Assembly: GCF_010093535.1 (NCBI RefSeq)
Contig: NW_022985182.1
Location: forward strand, 817,785-881,784
Direction of reading: 5' to 3'
From: Lindgomyces ingoldianus
Lineage: Eukaryota; Ascomycota; Dothideomycetes; Pleosporales; Lindgomycetaceae
DNA length: 64,000 nt
The notes under the pieces are model-generated. The model saw only the letters and a list, made by a program, of their open reading frames with translations, made no database searches and was not told the DNA's origin. Below, piece by piece: positions 33,423-46,335 of the stretch. Positions within the stretch are counted from its first letter, which is position 1, and each line of letters begins with the position of its first letter. A program made the translations under genes and the position numbers.

Positions 33423-36218
33423 CTACTCATCCTCAGTCAAATCTCCATACTCCCACATTCCCCTCCTCTCCTCCTTCGCCTCTTTTTCCCTCCCCTTCAA
33501 CCTCTCCACCAACTCCCCTGCGCCCCTCTCCCACGACCTCAACTTCCGTGGCACCATTGCCAACCCCTCACTCACAACCTCCGCATTCAAGCTCTGCTCC
33601 TCCTTCTTACTCTCTTTGGGATCAAACAGCGTAACCCACAAAGTCCCATCCTTCTCCACCATATCCACATTCGCCACGAGCTGTCTATCCGCGCTCTCCC
33701 CCGCGATAAAAGCTACTGAGTCCGCTAGATACTCCGGATTTGTCGGTAACTGCAAGAAGGACAGCTGCGCGTCCAGTGCTTGGGGTTTGAGTTTCGACTG
33801 TGGAGAGAACTGGGGTTGGGAGAGTGGACGCAGACGCGACCATGGGAGAAGTTCGGAATTGCCGTAGTCGATGTAGACGACTTCTGCTTTCTTTGCCTCG
33901 CGGTCGTTGCGCCGGATGCGCGCGCGGTACCATTCATCATCGGCTGTGAATTTGGCGGCTACGTAGTCGCCGGCTTTGGGGTTGGGGAGGGGTTGGTTGT
34001 TGGAGGGGTTGAGGTGGAAGTTTCGGAATGAGTTCATGAGTTCTGTGAGGGCCGCTGTGCCGGTACCGATTTGCTGCAGTTTGAGCTTTCCTGTGTCATC
34101 GACGTGCGTGATCACTACGTCACGGTAGTCCTTTCTGCGGGAGGCTACCGTGTCGCCATTATGACCGTTCGTCTCGGCGCCGGCACTTGTGGCTTCTTCT
34201 TCGCCTTCCTGGGTGGGATCGTAGTCGTGCCACAGGCCTTTCCGTGCGTCTTTGGCCTTTTGTTCCGCGGCAAAGAGCTCGTTGGCGTTTCCAGACTTCT
34301 CGGCGGAGTAGGCGTGTACGGATGCAAGACCCTCTTCCAGCAACGCCTTTGCGAAGTTTTCGCGATTGACGTATAGCGTGCCAATGAAGCCGCCCACCTT
34401 GTCGCAGTCCTCAACGTCGATCTCCACATCTCGCTGCTGACAGCGCTTATTCGCGAAATCATGAGCTTCTTGACCGAATGGCTCCGCTTTATCTGTTGGA
34501 TTTCTCGCAGACCGCGGTGCACGAATGCCAGAGAGAACGAATGTCAGCTTGGCATTTTCACGGGGGACCAGGACAGTGAAACGAGAGCCAGATTTGACGA
34601 AGTCGACGATGGCAGGGACCTTGCGTTGACGGGATAGCAGTGTGAGCTGACGCTTGGCCTTCTCGAGAGATTCCGAATAGTCGACATATGCCTTCGCAGC
34701 CGGGGGTTTCGGTGCCCACATGCCTTTCTGTCCCTCTTGCGCAGCCTGTTCAGCGAGAAGTAGGTCGTCGTAGATGGGGCTCCTGTCTGTGTCTTCCTGT
34801 CGGTGTCGAATGACCGACGCCATGCCATTTTCAACAAGCAACAGCCCGACGTTCTTGCCCTGGAAAGTGACTGTGGCCATTTCGCGCTCATCGTAGCCTT
34901 CAGTAGCAGCACGCTTTCCGTCTATCGTGAACTTGACATGCTTTCCAATCAGCTTCTTGCGGAGGAATTCCTTAGCTTCCGGCCCCCACGGAGACTGCTT
35001 AGGATCCGAGGGCTTGGGCTGTCGAACGCTGCTGAGGTTGATGCGTCGCTCCGCGCCGTTCTTGTTCCGAAGGAAAAGCGTATCGGCGCTCTGTATCCTG
35101 CCAACCACGGCTTCGAGTTCTCCGGACCCCGCTTTCTGGGCTACATGGCCCTGGAAGAGACCTTGCCGGCTATCTTTGGCGGTCTTCTCAGCCTGCCGTA
35201 GAACACCCATTTCCGGACCGAGAAGAGTCGAATGGTGGTCCGTACACCTCGCAAGACCAGCCTTGAGCAGGAAGGGCGCGATGCTGCCGTTTACAGGATG
35301 CTTGACGTTTGCAACTAGCTGTCCGTTCGGGCTAACGCCGAGCACGTTGACGACGATATTGCGTTGCAGTAGCCTCATCTCAACGAATTGCTGGGCTTCC
35401 TCGCCGAAGGGCTCCGCAGGCTGTTCCTTTCCATCTGAAGGGTTCGTGCGTTTCGTTGATGGTGCTCGGATACCGGCCATGAGTACCATAGTCTGTATGT
35501 GTTCGGTGGGTGACAGGAGGAGCCGAACGATGAGACGGTCGCCAGAGAGGACTTTCTCCACAATCGCTATACCACAGTCAGCCAAACCAAAACCCAAATA
35601 CACGCAAATATTCCAATCACGCACCATCGACCGCCTTGCCCTTGTTATCCTCGACGAACTTCTTCGGATCGCTCAGCTCAAAGCTCGAGTTGATCCTGCC
35701 TCCCGATTCCTGCCACACACCCTTCGAGTCTGCCTTCGCCCTAGCCTCCAGCACCTGGAGCTTCTCCAGAGTAGCAGCTGCCTCCTCAGAATCATCTTTC
35801 CGGCCTGCATCGTCCCGTATCTTGACCCAGCCTTCGGCAACAGCGAGTTCGGGTAGCGAAGTCTTGTTCGGCAGCGAGATGACGCCGTATTCGCGATTGG
35901 CGCCGGTGGGAATCTTGTACAGGACGCGGAAGTGTACGACCTTGCCTACAAGCAGGCGGCGCAGGAAGTCGCGGGATTCGAAGGCGAATTGCTGGAGTGA
36001 GGGAGTGAGTAAGCGTTGTTCTTGGAACACCCCCCGCATTGTCTGTCTAGGTAGAGTGTAGGGATTGAATTACGCACCTCGTCTCCCTCCCGCTTTAACC
36101 TGGGCGCAGACACGAAAGCGAGGCTGAGCGTGCGCTCTTTCCGAGGATCATTGACACTATGCAGGATAACCGTGTCGCCGGAGAGAACGCTCTTGACTTT
36201 AGCTTCGAGGGTTGCCAT
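33423..36218 (-). CDS. SND1: Tudor-SN / staphylococcal nuclease domain-containing protein 1
   Basis: Three exons (36218-36078, 35991-35625, 35566-33423) give about 883 residues, the usual size of the family. Four complete SN-like OB folds follow each other from about residues 1, 169, 313 and 481; each shows the VxSGDT/VLSGDRL opening, a GIRAP-type turn (RAPSTKR, RAPRSARN) and an EPFGxEA helix. A Tudor domain at about 696-752 has DEWYRARI and VVYIDYGN, the aromatic cage region for methylarginine. A fifth, split SN domain ends the protein (GMWEYGDLTEDE). Tudor-SN binds RNA and acts in RNA decay, splicing and stress granules; the catalytic residues of bacterial nuclease are often degenerate in fungi and I did not confirm activity. 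It is the downstream member of five minus-strand genes in a row. Confidence 0.95.
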
Positions 36219-36988
36219 GATACTCGCTATCGATGTAATGCGCGGAGTGTGTGCGTTGGAAATGTATTCCTGTAGCTGGATTTAGCTACTGTGTCTTTAA
36301 TGCTCGCTTGATCGGAGGAGGGTAGGTCGTAGCGGGGCACGAGATCAGGACGCACACCTTGGCTCCGGGGTAATGGGCTGCAGACGTTGGCCGAGGAGAT
36401 GCAATTGAGTAGGTGCAAGGTGGATGCAGGCTGTGTATGTATGCGTGTGAAGGCGGTGGGGGAGAACGATGTTGTGTTTTAAATATGTGCGTTGCCCTGA
36501 CGCCGAGTTCGTCGTTTGTGGGGTGAAAGAGCCTAGGCGAAAACGTCACCTGCGGCTCCCACGTGCACACACACAAGCAACACCATCTTCGCTCACCGTT
36601 CTCGAATATTTTAGGATCGTAGTTAACTAGACTTGAGGCATGCGTCGTGAGTGGTTGCAATTCATATGGCTTCGTCCCAGCTTCCAGCAACCAGATGAAG
36701 ACACCCATTCCCTCTCACTAAGAGTCAGGGCAGGATGCCAACGTGCTGCAAATCGCACAGGAGGTACGAACGTCAACATTTATGTTAATAAGGAGGCGGT
36801 GACAAATCTCACTCGGGTCGTCGTATGAACTCCATGACAGCTAGAATATCGAGGTACTTTTGTCTATTCTCAAAGCATATTAACCCATCGAACAGATTCC
36901 CTCTCCTGATTCAATTTGACTTCAGGTTGCTGAAGCATGCTGTAGCATTCCTGGTTTTCTACCGCAGTTGGCTATCCTATGCATCCAT
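36219..36988. promoter_or_regulatory. SND1 promoter and SOD1 3' flank
   Basis: Intergenic 770 bp between two minus-strand genes. A minus-strand frame of about 140 codons (36708-36286) shows no family features. I see no exon or RNA gene. Confidence 0.4.
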
Positions 36989-37942
36989 CTAAGCGGAGAT
37001 ACCAATGACCCCTACATACCTCATTAGTACATGCTCATGCACCAGTCCGATCTTGAAGAACTTACCACAAGCAGGGCGACCACCAGCATTGCCAGTCTTC
37101 TTCGACTCCTCGTTTCCGCCCTTTCCAAGATCATCGGTGCCGGCGTGGACGACAACCGTACGCTACACACCCACACACGATATATCAGCTACACTCTTCA
37201 ATCCTAGGGAGAGGAGTGGAGGCGGCCTTACGCCAATAACGCTCTCAGATCCAATCAACTTGATCAATTTATCCTGAACACTTCCCTGAGCATTGCCCTG
37301 ACCGTCAGTCTTGAAGTTGCCCAAGTCACCGACATGGCGCTCATCATCGGATGGAGCACCGTGGGTCTTGTTGTGAGGGTTGACTATTGAACCCCATCAG
37401 CACTTACCGATATCGCAGAAAGGAAAGGAGGAAAGCAGCTTACAGTGAGGTCCAGCAGAAGTGCACCCATTAGTATTGTCTCCGAACGCATGAACATGCA
37501 TACCACGCTCGGCGTTCGCGTCATGGCCGGTGATGTTCCAAGAGACAGTGGTAGCACTAGACTCGTCGGCCTGCTCGAAGGTCACCGTACCCTTGATGTT
37601 GGAGTCTCCACGGATAACAGCGACTAGAGCGAGCACGTCAGCCTCAATATGTCTTCTCTGTAGCACCTAGAGGCCATCAAGGTGTCTGGAACAAGGAGGT
37701 CTGATTGGAGAGACCGCGAGCATCAATGGGACGCCAGGAAGAGTGCCACAGCACTGATATTGCTAACAAGGTCCTCTAGCAAACCTCTCTTGCCCAATTG
37801 AATCAGAGTCCTCGTTTTTAAACACCTGTAATGGGTACTCGAAGCAACAATGTGCTCAAACTCTCTCACGAAAGCTGCCCCGCTTCTCCACATGGGGCAA
37901 AGCGTGTGCAAATAGGGAGCCTGACTTACCAGCCTTGACCAT
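36989..37942 (-). CDS. sod1: Cu/Zn superoxide dismutase
   Basis: Five exons (37942-37930, 37623-37444, 37383-37232, 37162-37066, 37011-36989) give 154 residues, exactly the usual length. The first exon holds only ATG GTC AAG GCT G, followed by a 306-nt intron. It dismutates superoxide to oxygen and peroxide in the cytosol and intermembrane space. All metal ligands are present: His47, His49, His64 and His121 for copper, and His64, His72, His81 and Asp84 for zinc. Cys58 and Cys147 form the conserved disulfide, and Arg144 in GGRPACG is the active-site guide. The protein begins [12 protein letters not shown] and ends CGVIGISA, as in other ascomycete SOD1. Very short first and last exons mean that only splicing yields a complete enzyme. 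Confidence 0.97.
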
Positions 37943-38522
37943 TGTGACGGATTGACAAATTTATATAACTCTGGATGATGGAGCTTACGGTGTTCTGAAG
38001 TGTGGAAGGTACTCTGGTTGAGGACTTCAGTTATGAGGTTTGGGTGAGAGGAGCAAAGCAAGCAAGCCCACCTGCGGCAAGGAGCTTAGGAATTTGGGCC
38101 AGCAAGCGGGGCACTCGGAGTGATGCAACTGGACTAACTCCGAAGCCGAAGCAAATTCTAGCCCAATGACTGATAAATCCCACCCTCTCTGACAAAGACG
38201 GCCTCGAATCACAGCATTTTCTCTGGGAGTCTGACTTCATTTCTCCGGGGACATGACGTTTGACGTTTGGGAGTATCTCGGTCTATTTTTGATATGTTCA
38301 CTTTTGCACTTTCCCCACCACCCACGGCAATTTTCGTTAACTGATTAACTACAGCCCTCCGAATCTAGTTCCAGCTCTAATTCCAGTCTCAGCAACAGAG
38401 AACAGAGAAGAGAAAAAGGCGCCTTATGCTAAGTTAAACCGTGATAATCATCTATCAACCCCCCTCGTTCTCAACCAATCACCGATGTCGGAGCCCCACT
38501 GCCCACCGCCTCCGTCCACCGT
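37943..38522. promoter_or_regulatory. SOD1 promoter and transaldolase 3' flank
   Basis: Intergenic 580 bp; short frames only. The SOD1 start at 37942 faces this stretch. I do not see a distinctive stress-response element that I could defend. Confidence 0.4.
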
Positions 38523-39716
38523 CTACGCCTCGATCTTCTTGCGGATGATATCCTTGAGCGTCACGGCATCGGCGGCGAATTTTGAGATTCCTTCGCGCAG
38601 CTTCTCGACGGCCATTTGCTCTTCGTTGAAGTCGAAGCGGAAGTCGGCTTCGTTGCTGATGTAGCTCTTCTTCTCGATGTCGAGGGAAGATGCTTGTGAT
38701 GCGTCGAGTTTTTGTGGGACGGGGTCGGTCGAGTTGTAAAGGCTCTCAAGGAGATTTGGCTATTTCTTTATAAGCATCGGGATGCAAATGATTTCTGGGT
38801 GGGTAAACATACCGCAATCGTCAAGTAGTCGCAACCTGCCAGCTCAGTGACTTCACCAACGCTCCTGAAAGAAGCACCCATGACAATGGTCTTGTAGCTG
38901 TACTTCTTATAGTAGTTGAAGATGGCCTGGACGCTCTTGACGCCTGGGTCCTCGGCGGCCGAGTACTCCTTCTTGGTCGCGGCTTTGTACCAATCAAGGA
39001 TACGGCCGACGAAGGGAGAGATGAGGAACGCGCCAGCCTCAGCAGCGGCGATAGCCTGGACCAGCGAAAACATGAGCGTCAGGTTGCAGTTGATGCCGTG
39101 CTTGGATTGGAGGATCTCGGCGGCCTTGATGCCCTCCCATGTCGAGGCAATCTTGATGAGGATGCGGTCCTTGGAGATACCGACCTCCTTGTAGAGCTGT
39201 ACTCTAATTAGCACCCACAACACCTTCGTTTCAGAATGGCGAGTCGTACCTCGATGATGCGAAGGGCCTTGTTCACTGACGCCTCTGTGTCGAACGAGAA
39301 CCTCGCGTCAACCTCCGTCGACACCTTTCCGGGCACTTTCTTCAAGATCTCGGAGCCGAACTGCACGAGGAGGTTGTCCAACGAGGCATCAACCTGCTCA
39401 TCGATGCTGCTGCCGTGCTCCTTGCCATACTCAACGGCGGCATCGATCAGCTTCGCGTACTCAGGTTTCTTGGAGGCGGCGAGGATTAGGGACGGGTTCG
39501 TCGTCGCATCTTGCGGCTTGTACTTGTCGATGGTGGCGAAGTCGCCGGAGTCGCACACAACCGTCTAAGAGCGAAGACACCAGTCAGCTCGAGCTTCGCG
39601 AAAGGATGCATAGTGAAGAAATCCGGGTCATCTCCGGGGTGTCAGGCGGGGGTGGCCGCGATGGCGGGGTAACTCACGGTGCCAGCGGCCTTCAATTGAT
39701 CGAGAGAGCTAGACAT
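38523..39716 (-). CDS. tal1: transaldolase
   Basis: Four exons (39716-39678, 39564-39250, 39196-38813, 38759-38523) give 324 residues. Transaldolase moves a dihydroxyacetone unit between sugar phosphates in the non-oxidative pentose phosphate pathway in the cytosol. The Schiff-base lysine is Lys133 in [12 protein letters not shown], and the catalytic acid is Asp18 in VVCDSGDF. Family blocks are easy to see: [21 protein letters not shown] [40 protein letters not shown] and [11 protein letters not shown]. The small first exon (13 codons, [13 protein letters not shown]) joins exon 2 in phase 0. The C-terminus ends IIRKKIEA. The call is firm. Confidence 0.97.
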
Positions 39717-40265
39717 GGTCGCGAGGAACGTCAAAGTGGATTTTAGGAATGAGATTGATTATGGAGGGCGTTCTGTGCAGTTAAGTTGTAGGGAGAGGGA
39801 AGACTGTTGGGAGGCTTTGAGGCGGCCGAGACAGCTTTCATGCAGCCCCTCCAAAAAATGCCTCCATCGTCACAGGTGGCGACGGCCCAGCAAAAGGAAC
39901 CAATCGATAGCTCCACCGCCATCAATCCGCGCTTTTGACACTTCGACTAAGTAACAACTGTCCGTGGAGGCTGTCACGTTGCTGAAGCCCATCGTCATTT
40001 GGATTTGACATGATATGACCTCTCCTGACGGGACGCCCCCTTTCCCCCTGGAGCGCAACCTCATCTGGTTTTGTCGAGGAAGAATTTTCCCATCCACGGC
40101 CGCCAAGTAATTAGCCGCATCTCCGGCATTTGAAGTTTGACTCCAGCCTCAGGACTCGCAAATGTGATTCGAAATCGTTAATACTCTGTAGTATATCGTA
40201 TTGGGTGCCACATGTTCGTACATCTCCGAATACCCAGCGGAAGAAGACACACGCGCACTGCAGCC
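39717..40265. promoter_or_regulatory. transaldolase promoter and SDR 3' flank
   Basis: Intergenic 549 bp between two minus-strand genes, without a recognisable exon or RNA gene. Confidence 0.4.
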
Positions 40266-41295
40266 TCACGCTTTGCCCTGCTGCCCCCACCCCTCCTCCC
40301 CCAACCACCCATAAACCTCTGGATAAGTGTCCCTAAGCTTACTCACAGTGTGTCCAGGCCCGCTGGGCCCGGGGTCATTCAATTGCGCTACTTTCCGCGT
40401 TTGCTTCGCGCCGACCTCGAGGATCGTGCCTCCGCCAAGCCCAGGCTCCTCGAGACATCTTACCATTGCTTCTGCGACTTCCTCGGGCGTCGCCCACTCG
40501 TCTTTCTCCTGGTCTAAGAAAGTGAGCTTCTCCGGATGTTCGGTCCACAGCGGTGTTTTGATGACTCCCGGCGCAACACCGTTGACGCGGATGCCGAGCG
40601 CAGCATCGAGGTGGCCCAGAGAGCGGATGAAGCCGTTCATGGCATGCTTCCCAGCGACATAGATGGGCGTTGCGAGGTTGGCGACTTGCCCTGCAATGCT
40701 GCTTATGATGATGACGCGCTTTGGATTCGTGACACTGACTTTCTCGCCCTGCTTTGGGCTGACAAACTCTGATATCGCTAGTTGTGTAGTGCGTATAGGA
40801 TGCGTAACATTGATATCAATGCTTGCATAATGTCCACCATCTGGCGTGTCCTTCGATTTCGCAGACCCAGGAGGGTGCCAGAAGTTACTCCAATGAGGAT
40901 CGTAGATGCCAGCACCTGGACACACGATATCCACGGTGCCGAACTCCTTATTCGCAACTGCGAACATGCGCGACAGTTGCGTCCAGTCTGTCACATCCGT
41001 TTTCTGGAATACGGCGCGAGGCTTCCCACCAGTCTTCGTGGCATGCTCGTCGACAAGCTTCTGCGCTTCGGGGCGAAGGGCTAGATCGGCAAAGAGAACA
41101 TTGCAGTTGCGTGAGAGGAGTAGGGCCGCAAAGGAGAAATTGATGCCTTGTAAAGACGTTGGCGAGGGGGGGGTAACCAGCGGAGCAGAGAAACGTACCT
41201 GAACCAGCTCCAGTCACAATAGCAGTCTTCCCATCTACAGAAAATGGATGAGTACCCGAAGTCGCGTCTTGAAAGTAAGCTTGACTTGCGGCCAT
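40266..41295 (-). CDS. short-chain dehydrogenase/reductase (classical SDR)
   Basis: Two exons (41295-41199 and 41146-40266) give about 325 residues. The splice restores the Rossmann loop TGAGSGIN at 28-34 (TGxxxGI pattern). Other SDR marks are FADLAL at the end of beta-2, where Asp suggests NAD(H) over NADP(H); DVTDW; CPGAGIY in place of the usual NNAG; a serine in IIISSIAGQVA; and the YVAGK catalytic pair, Tyr195 and Lys199. The layout is like fungal relatives of 15-hydroxyprostaglandin dehydrogenase. The substrate is not predictable. The C-terminal extension after ILEVGAKQTRKV is longer than in a minimal SDR. The ATG at 41295 (MAASQAYFQ) is the only in-frame ATG near the conserved start. 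Confidence 0.9.
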
Positions 41296-42179
41296 TGCGA
41301 TATGCTTCGTCAAGGAGATTACCTGGCTCTAGGAGGTAGAGGAGATGGAGACGAAAAGTAAATGTCCGTTACTTTTCATCTAGGTAAGCTTGAGGCCTAC
41401 TGCAGCTTTAAATATCTACACATCCAAAGGCCTTGGAAGCTGGCTATGGGGCAAACGGCTACGCGCATTGTCGTTCGGTCCACCATGAGTGAGCAAGGAG
41501 GGGTATTGTCACCACCGATTGCTCGGTGGAAGATGGTCCGGGGTAGGGAAAGTTAACCCCCAAACTGTCCCACAGGGCAGGTTTGCCGAACGTAACACGT
41601 GATCTTGGTGGCCCGTCTTTCAGGACAAGGCTGGGAAGGTGCAAGCAAGGATAATTGATCACAGATTGTTTAGTGAAGCCAAGTATATGTGAAAGGTGGT
41701 CAAAATTACCAATGTAAAACTATTTACCGAGCTATTGGACCATGGTATAGGCACTTGCAAGTCTGCACCGCTCTGATTTAAGAACAGGCATAGTGCAGAT
41801 GCCTCCCGGTTATCCAGCTCTTTTACACAAACCGAAATGCCAGATCCGAATGCAATTGCTCGTACCTGCCCATAACACAAGTACTACGCAACCAACTCCG
41901 ATTCCATGCAAGGGTATCGATGCTTAGACCGTCCAACTGAAAGCTAGAGTATTAAGGCATGGAGGCCTTCGTTTTCTTACTTTTAGAAACTCCAAAGGCA
42001 TAAGAAGGTCGAAGGGTGAAAGATTCATGACAAAGACCGAGGAAGTGTGAAAGGGAGACACAGAGCAAGAAGTAGACCCAAGCAGAGAGGAATGGGGAAG
42101 CACGACAGCCATTGGTGAGGCTGGCTAAGATCGGGACGTGCGACGGAGGCTGTTGGGCAAATAGGTCAGTTCACAGCGG
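41296..42179. promoter_or_regulatory. SDR promoter and Red1-like 3' flank
   Basis: Intergenic 884 bp; short frames only and no splice pattern. The SDR start faces its left end. Confidence 0.4.
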
Positions 42180-45100
42180 TCAAAAGTTGACCACTCTAGT
42201 GTCGTCATGGAGGAATTGGCGACGATATTTGGCGATTTCCTCCGCGACGACATTGGGGTCCTTGATATTTCTCTGGCGGAGTTCTTTTAGAACGAGCCGC
42301 AGTCCATCATTCCATCTCTGTTTTTCCTCGGGAGTCTTTCCAGGATTCGCAGTGCCCAGTTGTACAAGAATCTTATCACCTACACAATTGAGTAGCCAAG
42401 TCAGTCTGCGTACCAAAGGAATGAAAAAGGAGGCAATTACGCAGGGGATGAAATGAAATGCTCCCTAACTACGCACCGCTTATGCTCATGTCTCGAAAGT
42501 GCTGGCCGTCGCAATGGGGATCGTTGCAGGTACCACCCACAGCCTCAAATTGGCAGAGAGGCTTGTCTTTGTCAATCTGATGGCTATAAGTCATAGAAAG
42601 AAAACCGCCAGCTACATCCTGGGAATAGCTGGGATGATATCGGTAAGATTTGAACATTCGGAGAGCGCTTTCATATGGTACAAAACGGGCAGGCTCAGCA
42701 GGATCGTCCGACGTCGAGGTCTGTATATGGCTTAGTTCCACTTCCTCCAAGAGTCAGTCACGTACCGCTTCAGCCATCGATGTCCGCTGATCAGGCAATA
42801 GTAGTGATGGCAACTCAGGTGCTAGATCATCAGCGATAGCACTAGAACCAACGCCATTGTATGAGATCGACTTATTCTGCAAAGAGTTGCGTTGGGCAGG
42901 GTCCGATTCGCCGTCTGAAGATGTAGTAATATCCATGGCGTCGTTGTCGTCGTTATCACCAGGAAGATCAAAATTCGCCGCAGTTGCTTGGTCAGTGGCA
43001 TCGCCGTTCAGATTTGGCAGCTCTTGGTCCAAGTCTGGTGGTTCATACTCACCCTCCTCTTCTGATGATGACATTGGTGAAGATGATAACGAAGACGCAG
43101 GTGAGCTTGAGATCTCAACCTCGTAATTTTCCCGTTCAGCATTTGCGGGATCGGGAATAAGTGGTTCAGCAGGCTCATATTCTTCCTCATCCTGAATCGA
43201 AGGAGATTCGGACATTTCCGCCTCCCCTTCCTCGGAGAGAATAGCCGTGTCATTGGTGGGATCCTGGACGAGTTGAATTTGTCCCGGCTGGTTGTTGGCA
43301 GCAGGGATTATGGGAGGTTCAGGAGAATAGAAATCCTCACTGTCGTCTAAGGGGGAAGCAATGTCCACTAAAGTTTTGAGCCCAGCACTACTCAGGCCAG
43401 ATGCAAGTTGGGATGCATGGTGTTCTTGCTCTTCTACTGGAGCTTCTCCCTCAACCTTAGCAACTAGATCTGCGCCTTCTACCCTTTGAGATTCACTTTC
43501 CGACATGACCATGTCCTCTGACACTGGCGACTCTGCGTGAAGCGTCTTCGATAAAGGAGAATGTGTAGCGTCTTGGGGTAGATCAAAAGTAAACGCGGCC
43601 TCCAGAGGTCCATTTCGATTTGGTAAGAGTTTTACTTCAGATGCCTTGCTGGTGGTATTGCCACTCAACTCGGCCTCGCCATTCGGCTGTGTCGCAGATA
43701 ACTCTGGTGGAGTGGAGCTCTGGGTAGCAGCGCCGTTAATTTGACTAGAACTAGAGGGTTCAAACGGTTGAGATTGTGATTCATCCAAGGGGTTCAGTTC
43801 ATTGGCTTGAAGAGCGGATTGGATAATGTTTTGTTGATCGATTTCGTCTTTCTTGGCTTGAAGCTCGGCATGGGGCATGCCTTCCGTGTCAACTCCGAGG
43901 CTTTCAAGCTCCTGGATGAGCTTCTCTTTATCTTGTAAGACCTTCCTATTATTCGCTTCTAATTCTTCCATCTCCTTCAGAAGCTGGGCCATTCTAGCTT
44001 TGTTGCTTGCTAAGCCAGCCTCAAGGGACGGTAAGCCAGACTCGATCTCGGCTCGTCGCTGCTTTTTCCAATCAATAGAAAGGGCCAAATTGGCTGAGTT
44101 AGGATTTGCGAGTGGGTTGTCAGGCTCTGAAGGGTCGTTCACTTTCACTGACGCAGCTAAGGCAGGTGGGAGGGATCCAAGTGAGACCTGTGACAAGCTT
44201 GGTTTCGGTACGGTGGACGTTTCCGCATTCTGAGGTGCAGGAGAAGACATCGCAGTATCCTTCTTCCGTGCTTCCGCTGCAAGCTTTCTCTGATTCAGGG
44301 CCTCTATCTTCTGCTTCAAAATTGCAATGTCCCTCTCTTTCTTGCTGAGCTCGTCTTTGTGAGCAAGGCTAGCAGGCGTCTGCACGGCAGGTGGCGTGCT
44401 CACCACGGAAGCAGGCCTTACAGAAGTGGAGCGAGACGGAAAATCTGACAAGGGAGGCAAATTACGGAGCATGTGCGGACCATTGCGGCTGGAAGTCAGA
44501 GGGGAGGGGATAGCGGTAGACTTTGGGGCGGCTTGATCATCGTCTATATCCATATCGCTACTGCCAGATTCATCATCACTGACCTCGATAATCATGGCTT
44601 CATTATCATGTTCGTGTGGGGATTGGCCAAGAGGTCGGGTGTACGTAGGTCCCACGCCACGTGGAGTTGGTATCTCATCGAAATCTGATGCAACTGGCCG
44701 TTTGCGACGGCTCAGTGAAACAGTTGTTTCAGAGGCGTTGGCTACAGGCGTATTATGGAGCGGCTGGGGTTGGGTGGTGTTGCTCGCAGGCGAAGACGAA
44801 TTCATGAACAATCCTGGTATTCCAGTAAACATAGGAACCCGAGGTGAGGGATTATGAAGGGACCGAGGTCCGGGACTCGTTTGAACGGGAGTTGAAGAGC
44901 CAAGCTGCGCTTGCTCGACCTTCCGTGCTGGAGATGAAAAGGATGTGGCTTTGGGCGTTAAAGATGAGCTAGATGATTTCGACAGCTGAGAAGAGGTAGA
45001 GTTTGCAGCTGGTTGCTTTGCCTTCATCGCCTCAAGTTTCTGGCGAATCAATTCAGTTTTCCGAGCTCTCTCGTCCCCTTGTAATGGATCCTTCGGGAGG

Positions 45101-46335
45101 GTTTTGCCCTGTAGCTTTGGGATCCCAGCTGCGTGGGCTGCTTGAGGTGTCATTGTTGTAGCCGTTGGTTCTGAAGCCGTTGGTTCTGAAGCCGGCGGTG
45201 TCTGCTGCAGAGAAGTGACCTTCGCTACAACAGGCTGTTTGCCCATCTTTGCAGCTTGCAGACGGGCAATATAGTCTTTGCGATCGATTGGAGACGGGGC
45301 CGACTTTGCCGGGGCACTTGATGCCACAGTTGTCTTTAAAGCTGTTGTCGACTTCGTCACGGTAGCCTGACCATTCGCTTTATTGACCTCAGTTGACGTG
45401 GAATAACCGTTAGGAGCGCTACTAGCTATGCCGATTGGGCCCCCTGTATCCTTCACGGATGGAAACTCTTGTGAGAATGGTAAGTTCAGCTGCCGGTACA
45501 GCGCACTTAGAAGAGGAGCATCCAAGCCTTCTTTGGCCAAAGAAGCGTATCCAATGTTGTTCTCATGCAAAAGCTTGATAAATTTCCTCGCCTCCTCTCG
45601 CTTTTGTTCCAAAACATCAGATTCATTGACTTGAGCTAATTGTTGATTCACTCCTACTGGACCGGCTGAGGCCTGATCTCGGCTTTGGGTTGAACTGATC
45701 AGGGTGCTCAGTAGCTGGTTGCGACCTACGCTGTCTTCGGCCATTGAAATATCTTGTGACATTTGAGGGACCGAGCGCGGCGGCGGTGGATGGATTCTAC
45801 CGTTGGTCGCAGGTGATTGTGACATTCTATCACCATCACTCACTTCGCCGTCTTCTTTGTCGCTCTCCGCCACTTCTGCAATCCGCTCGTTGATCACGGG
45901 CTTCATTTGGACCGGAGTCGGAGCCAAGTGCGCAGGAAGGGTGGGAAACATTGGAGGAGCTGATGCGGGCGCATTCTGTACAGGCGGCTGCGCCTGGGGA
46001 AGTGAAGGGTAGTAATTCGGAGGCGGTGGAGGAATTGGTATTCCGTTCTGCCCGATGAAGGGAGGAGGGAAAGGTACTGCAGCGTAAGCATTCTGGGTTT
46101 GATACGTTTGAGGTGGCCAGTATTGATATGGCGGTTGTTGAGCGTTCTGAGCGTGGGATTGCATGTTAAAGCCAGCAAGACTGCCATTGTACAGGAAGCC
46201 TTCGGCAGCGGGCGTCTGACGCGGGCCGCTGCCTTGCGTATTGAGCTGGCCGGCGGGCACTGGATGCTGGAGTTGCTGGGGGGTTCCAGGCACGTGGAAG
46301 GGCAGGCCATACGGCGGTTGCGGGTAGTTCGCCAT
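42180..46335 (-). CDS. Red1/ZFC3H1-type zinc-finger protein
   Basis: Three exons (46335-42766, 42720-42477, 42379-42180) give about 1,337 residues. Most is disordered: a Pro/Gln/Tyr-rich start (MANYPQPPYGLPF), Ser-rich middle, two short coiled-coil segments near residues 660 and 780-820 (KERDIAILKQKIEAL; LLKEMEELEANNRKVL), then acidic tracts. The diagnostic part is near the end: PLCQFEAVGGTCNDPHCDGQHFRD, with Cys1246, Cys1255, Cys1260 and His1264, the CCCH-type putative zinc-finger domain (PF10650 as I know it) found in Red1 of fission yeast and human ZFC3H1. These are scaffolds of the MTREC/PAXT complexes that bring the Mtr4-type helicase and the nuclear exosome to unstable RNAs. Orthology is inferred from the zinc finger and the architecture. 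The short C-terminal exon is helical. It shares a divergent promoter with the myosin gene. Confidence 0.8.

Noticed and set aside
36286..36708. Minus-strand frame of 140 codons between SND1 and SOD1
   Set aside because: No domain and no splice logic; it lies where the SND1 promoter is expected.
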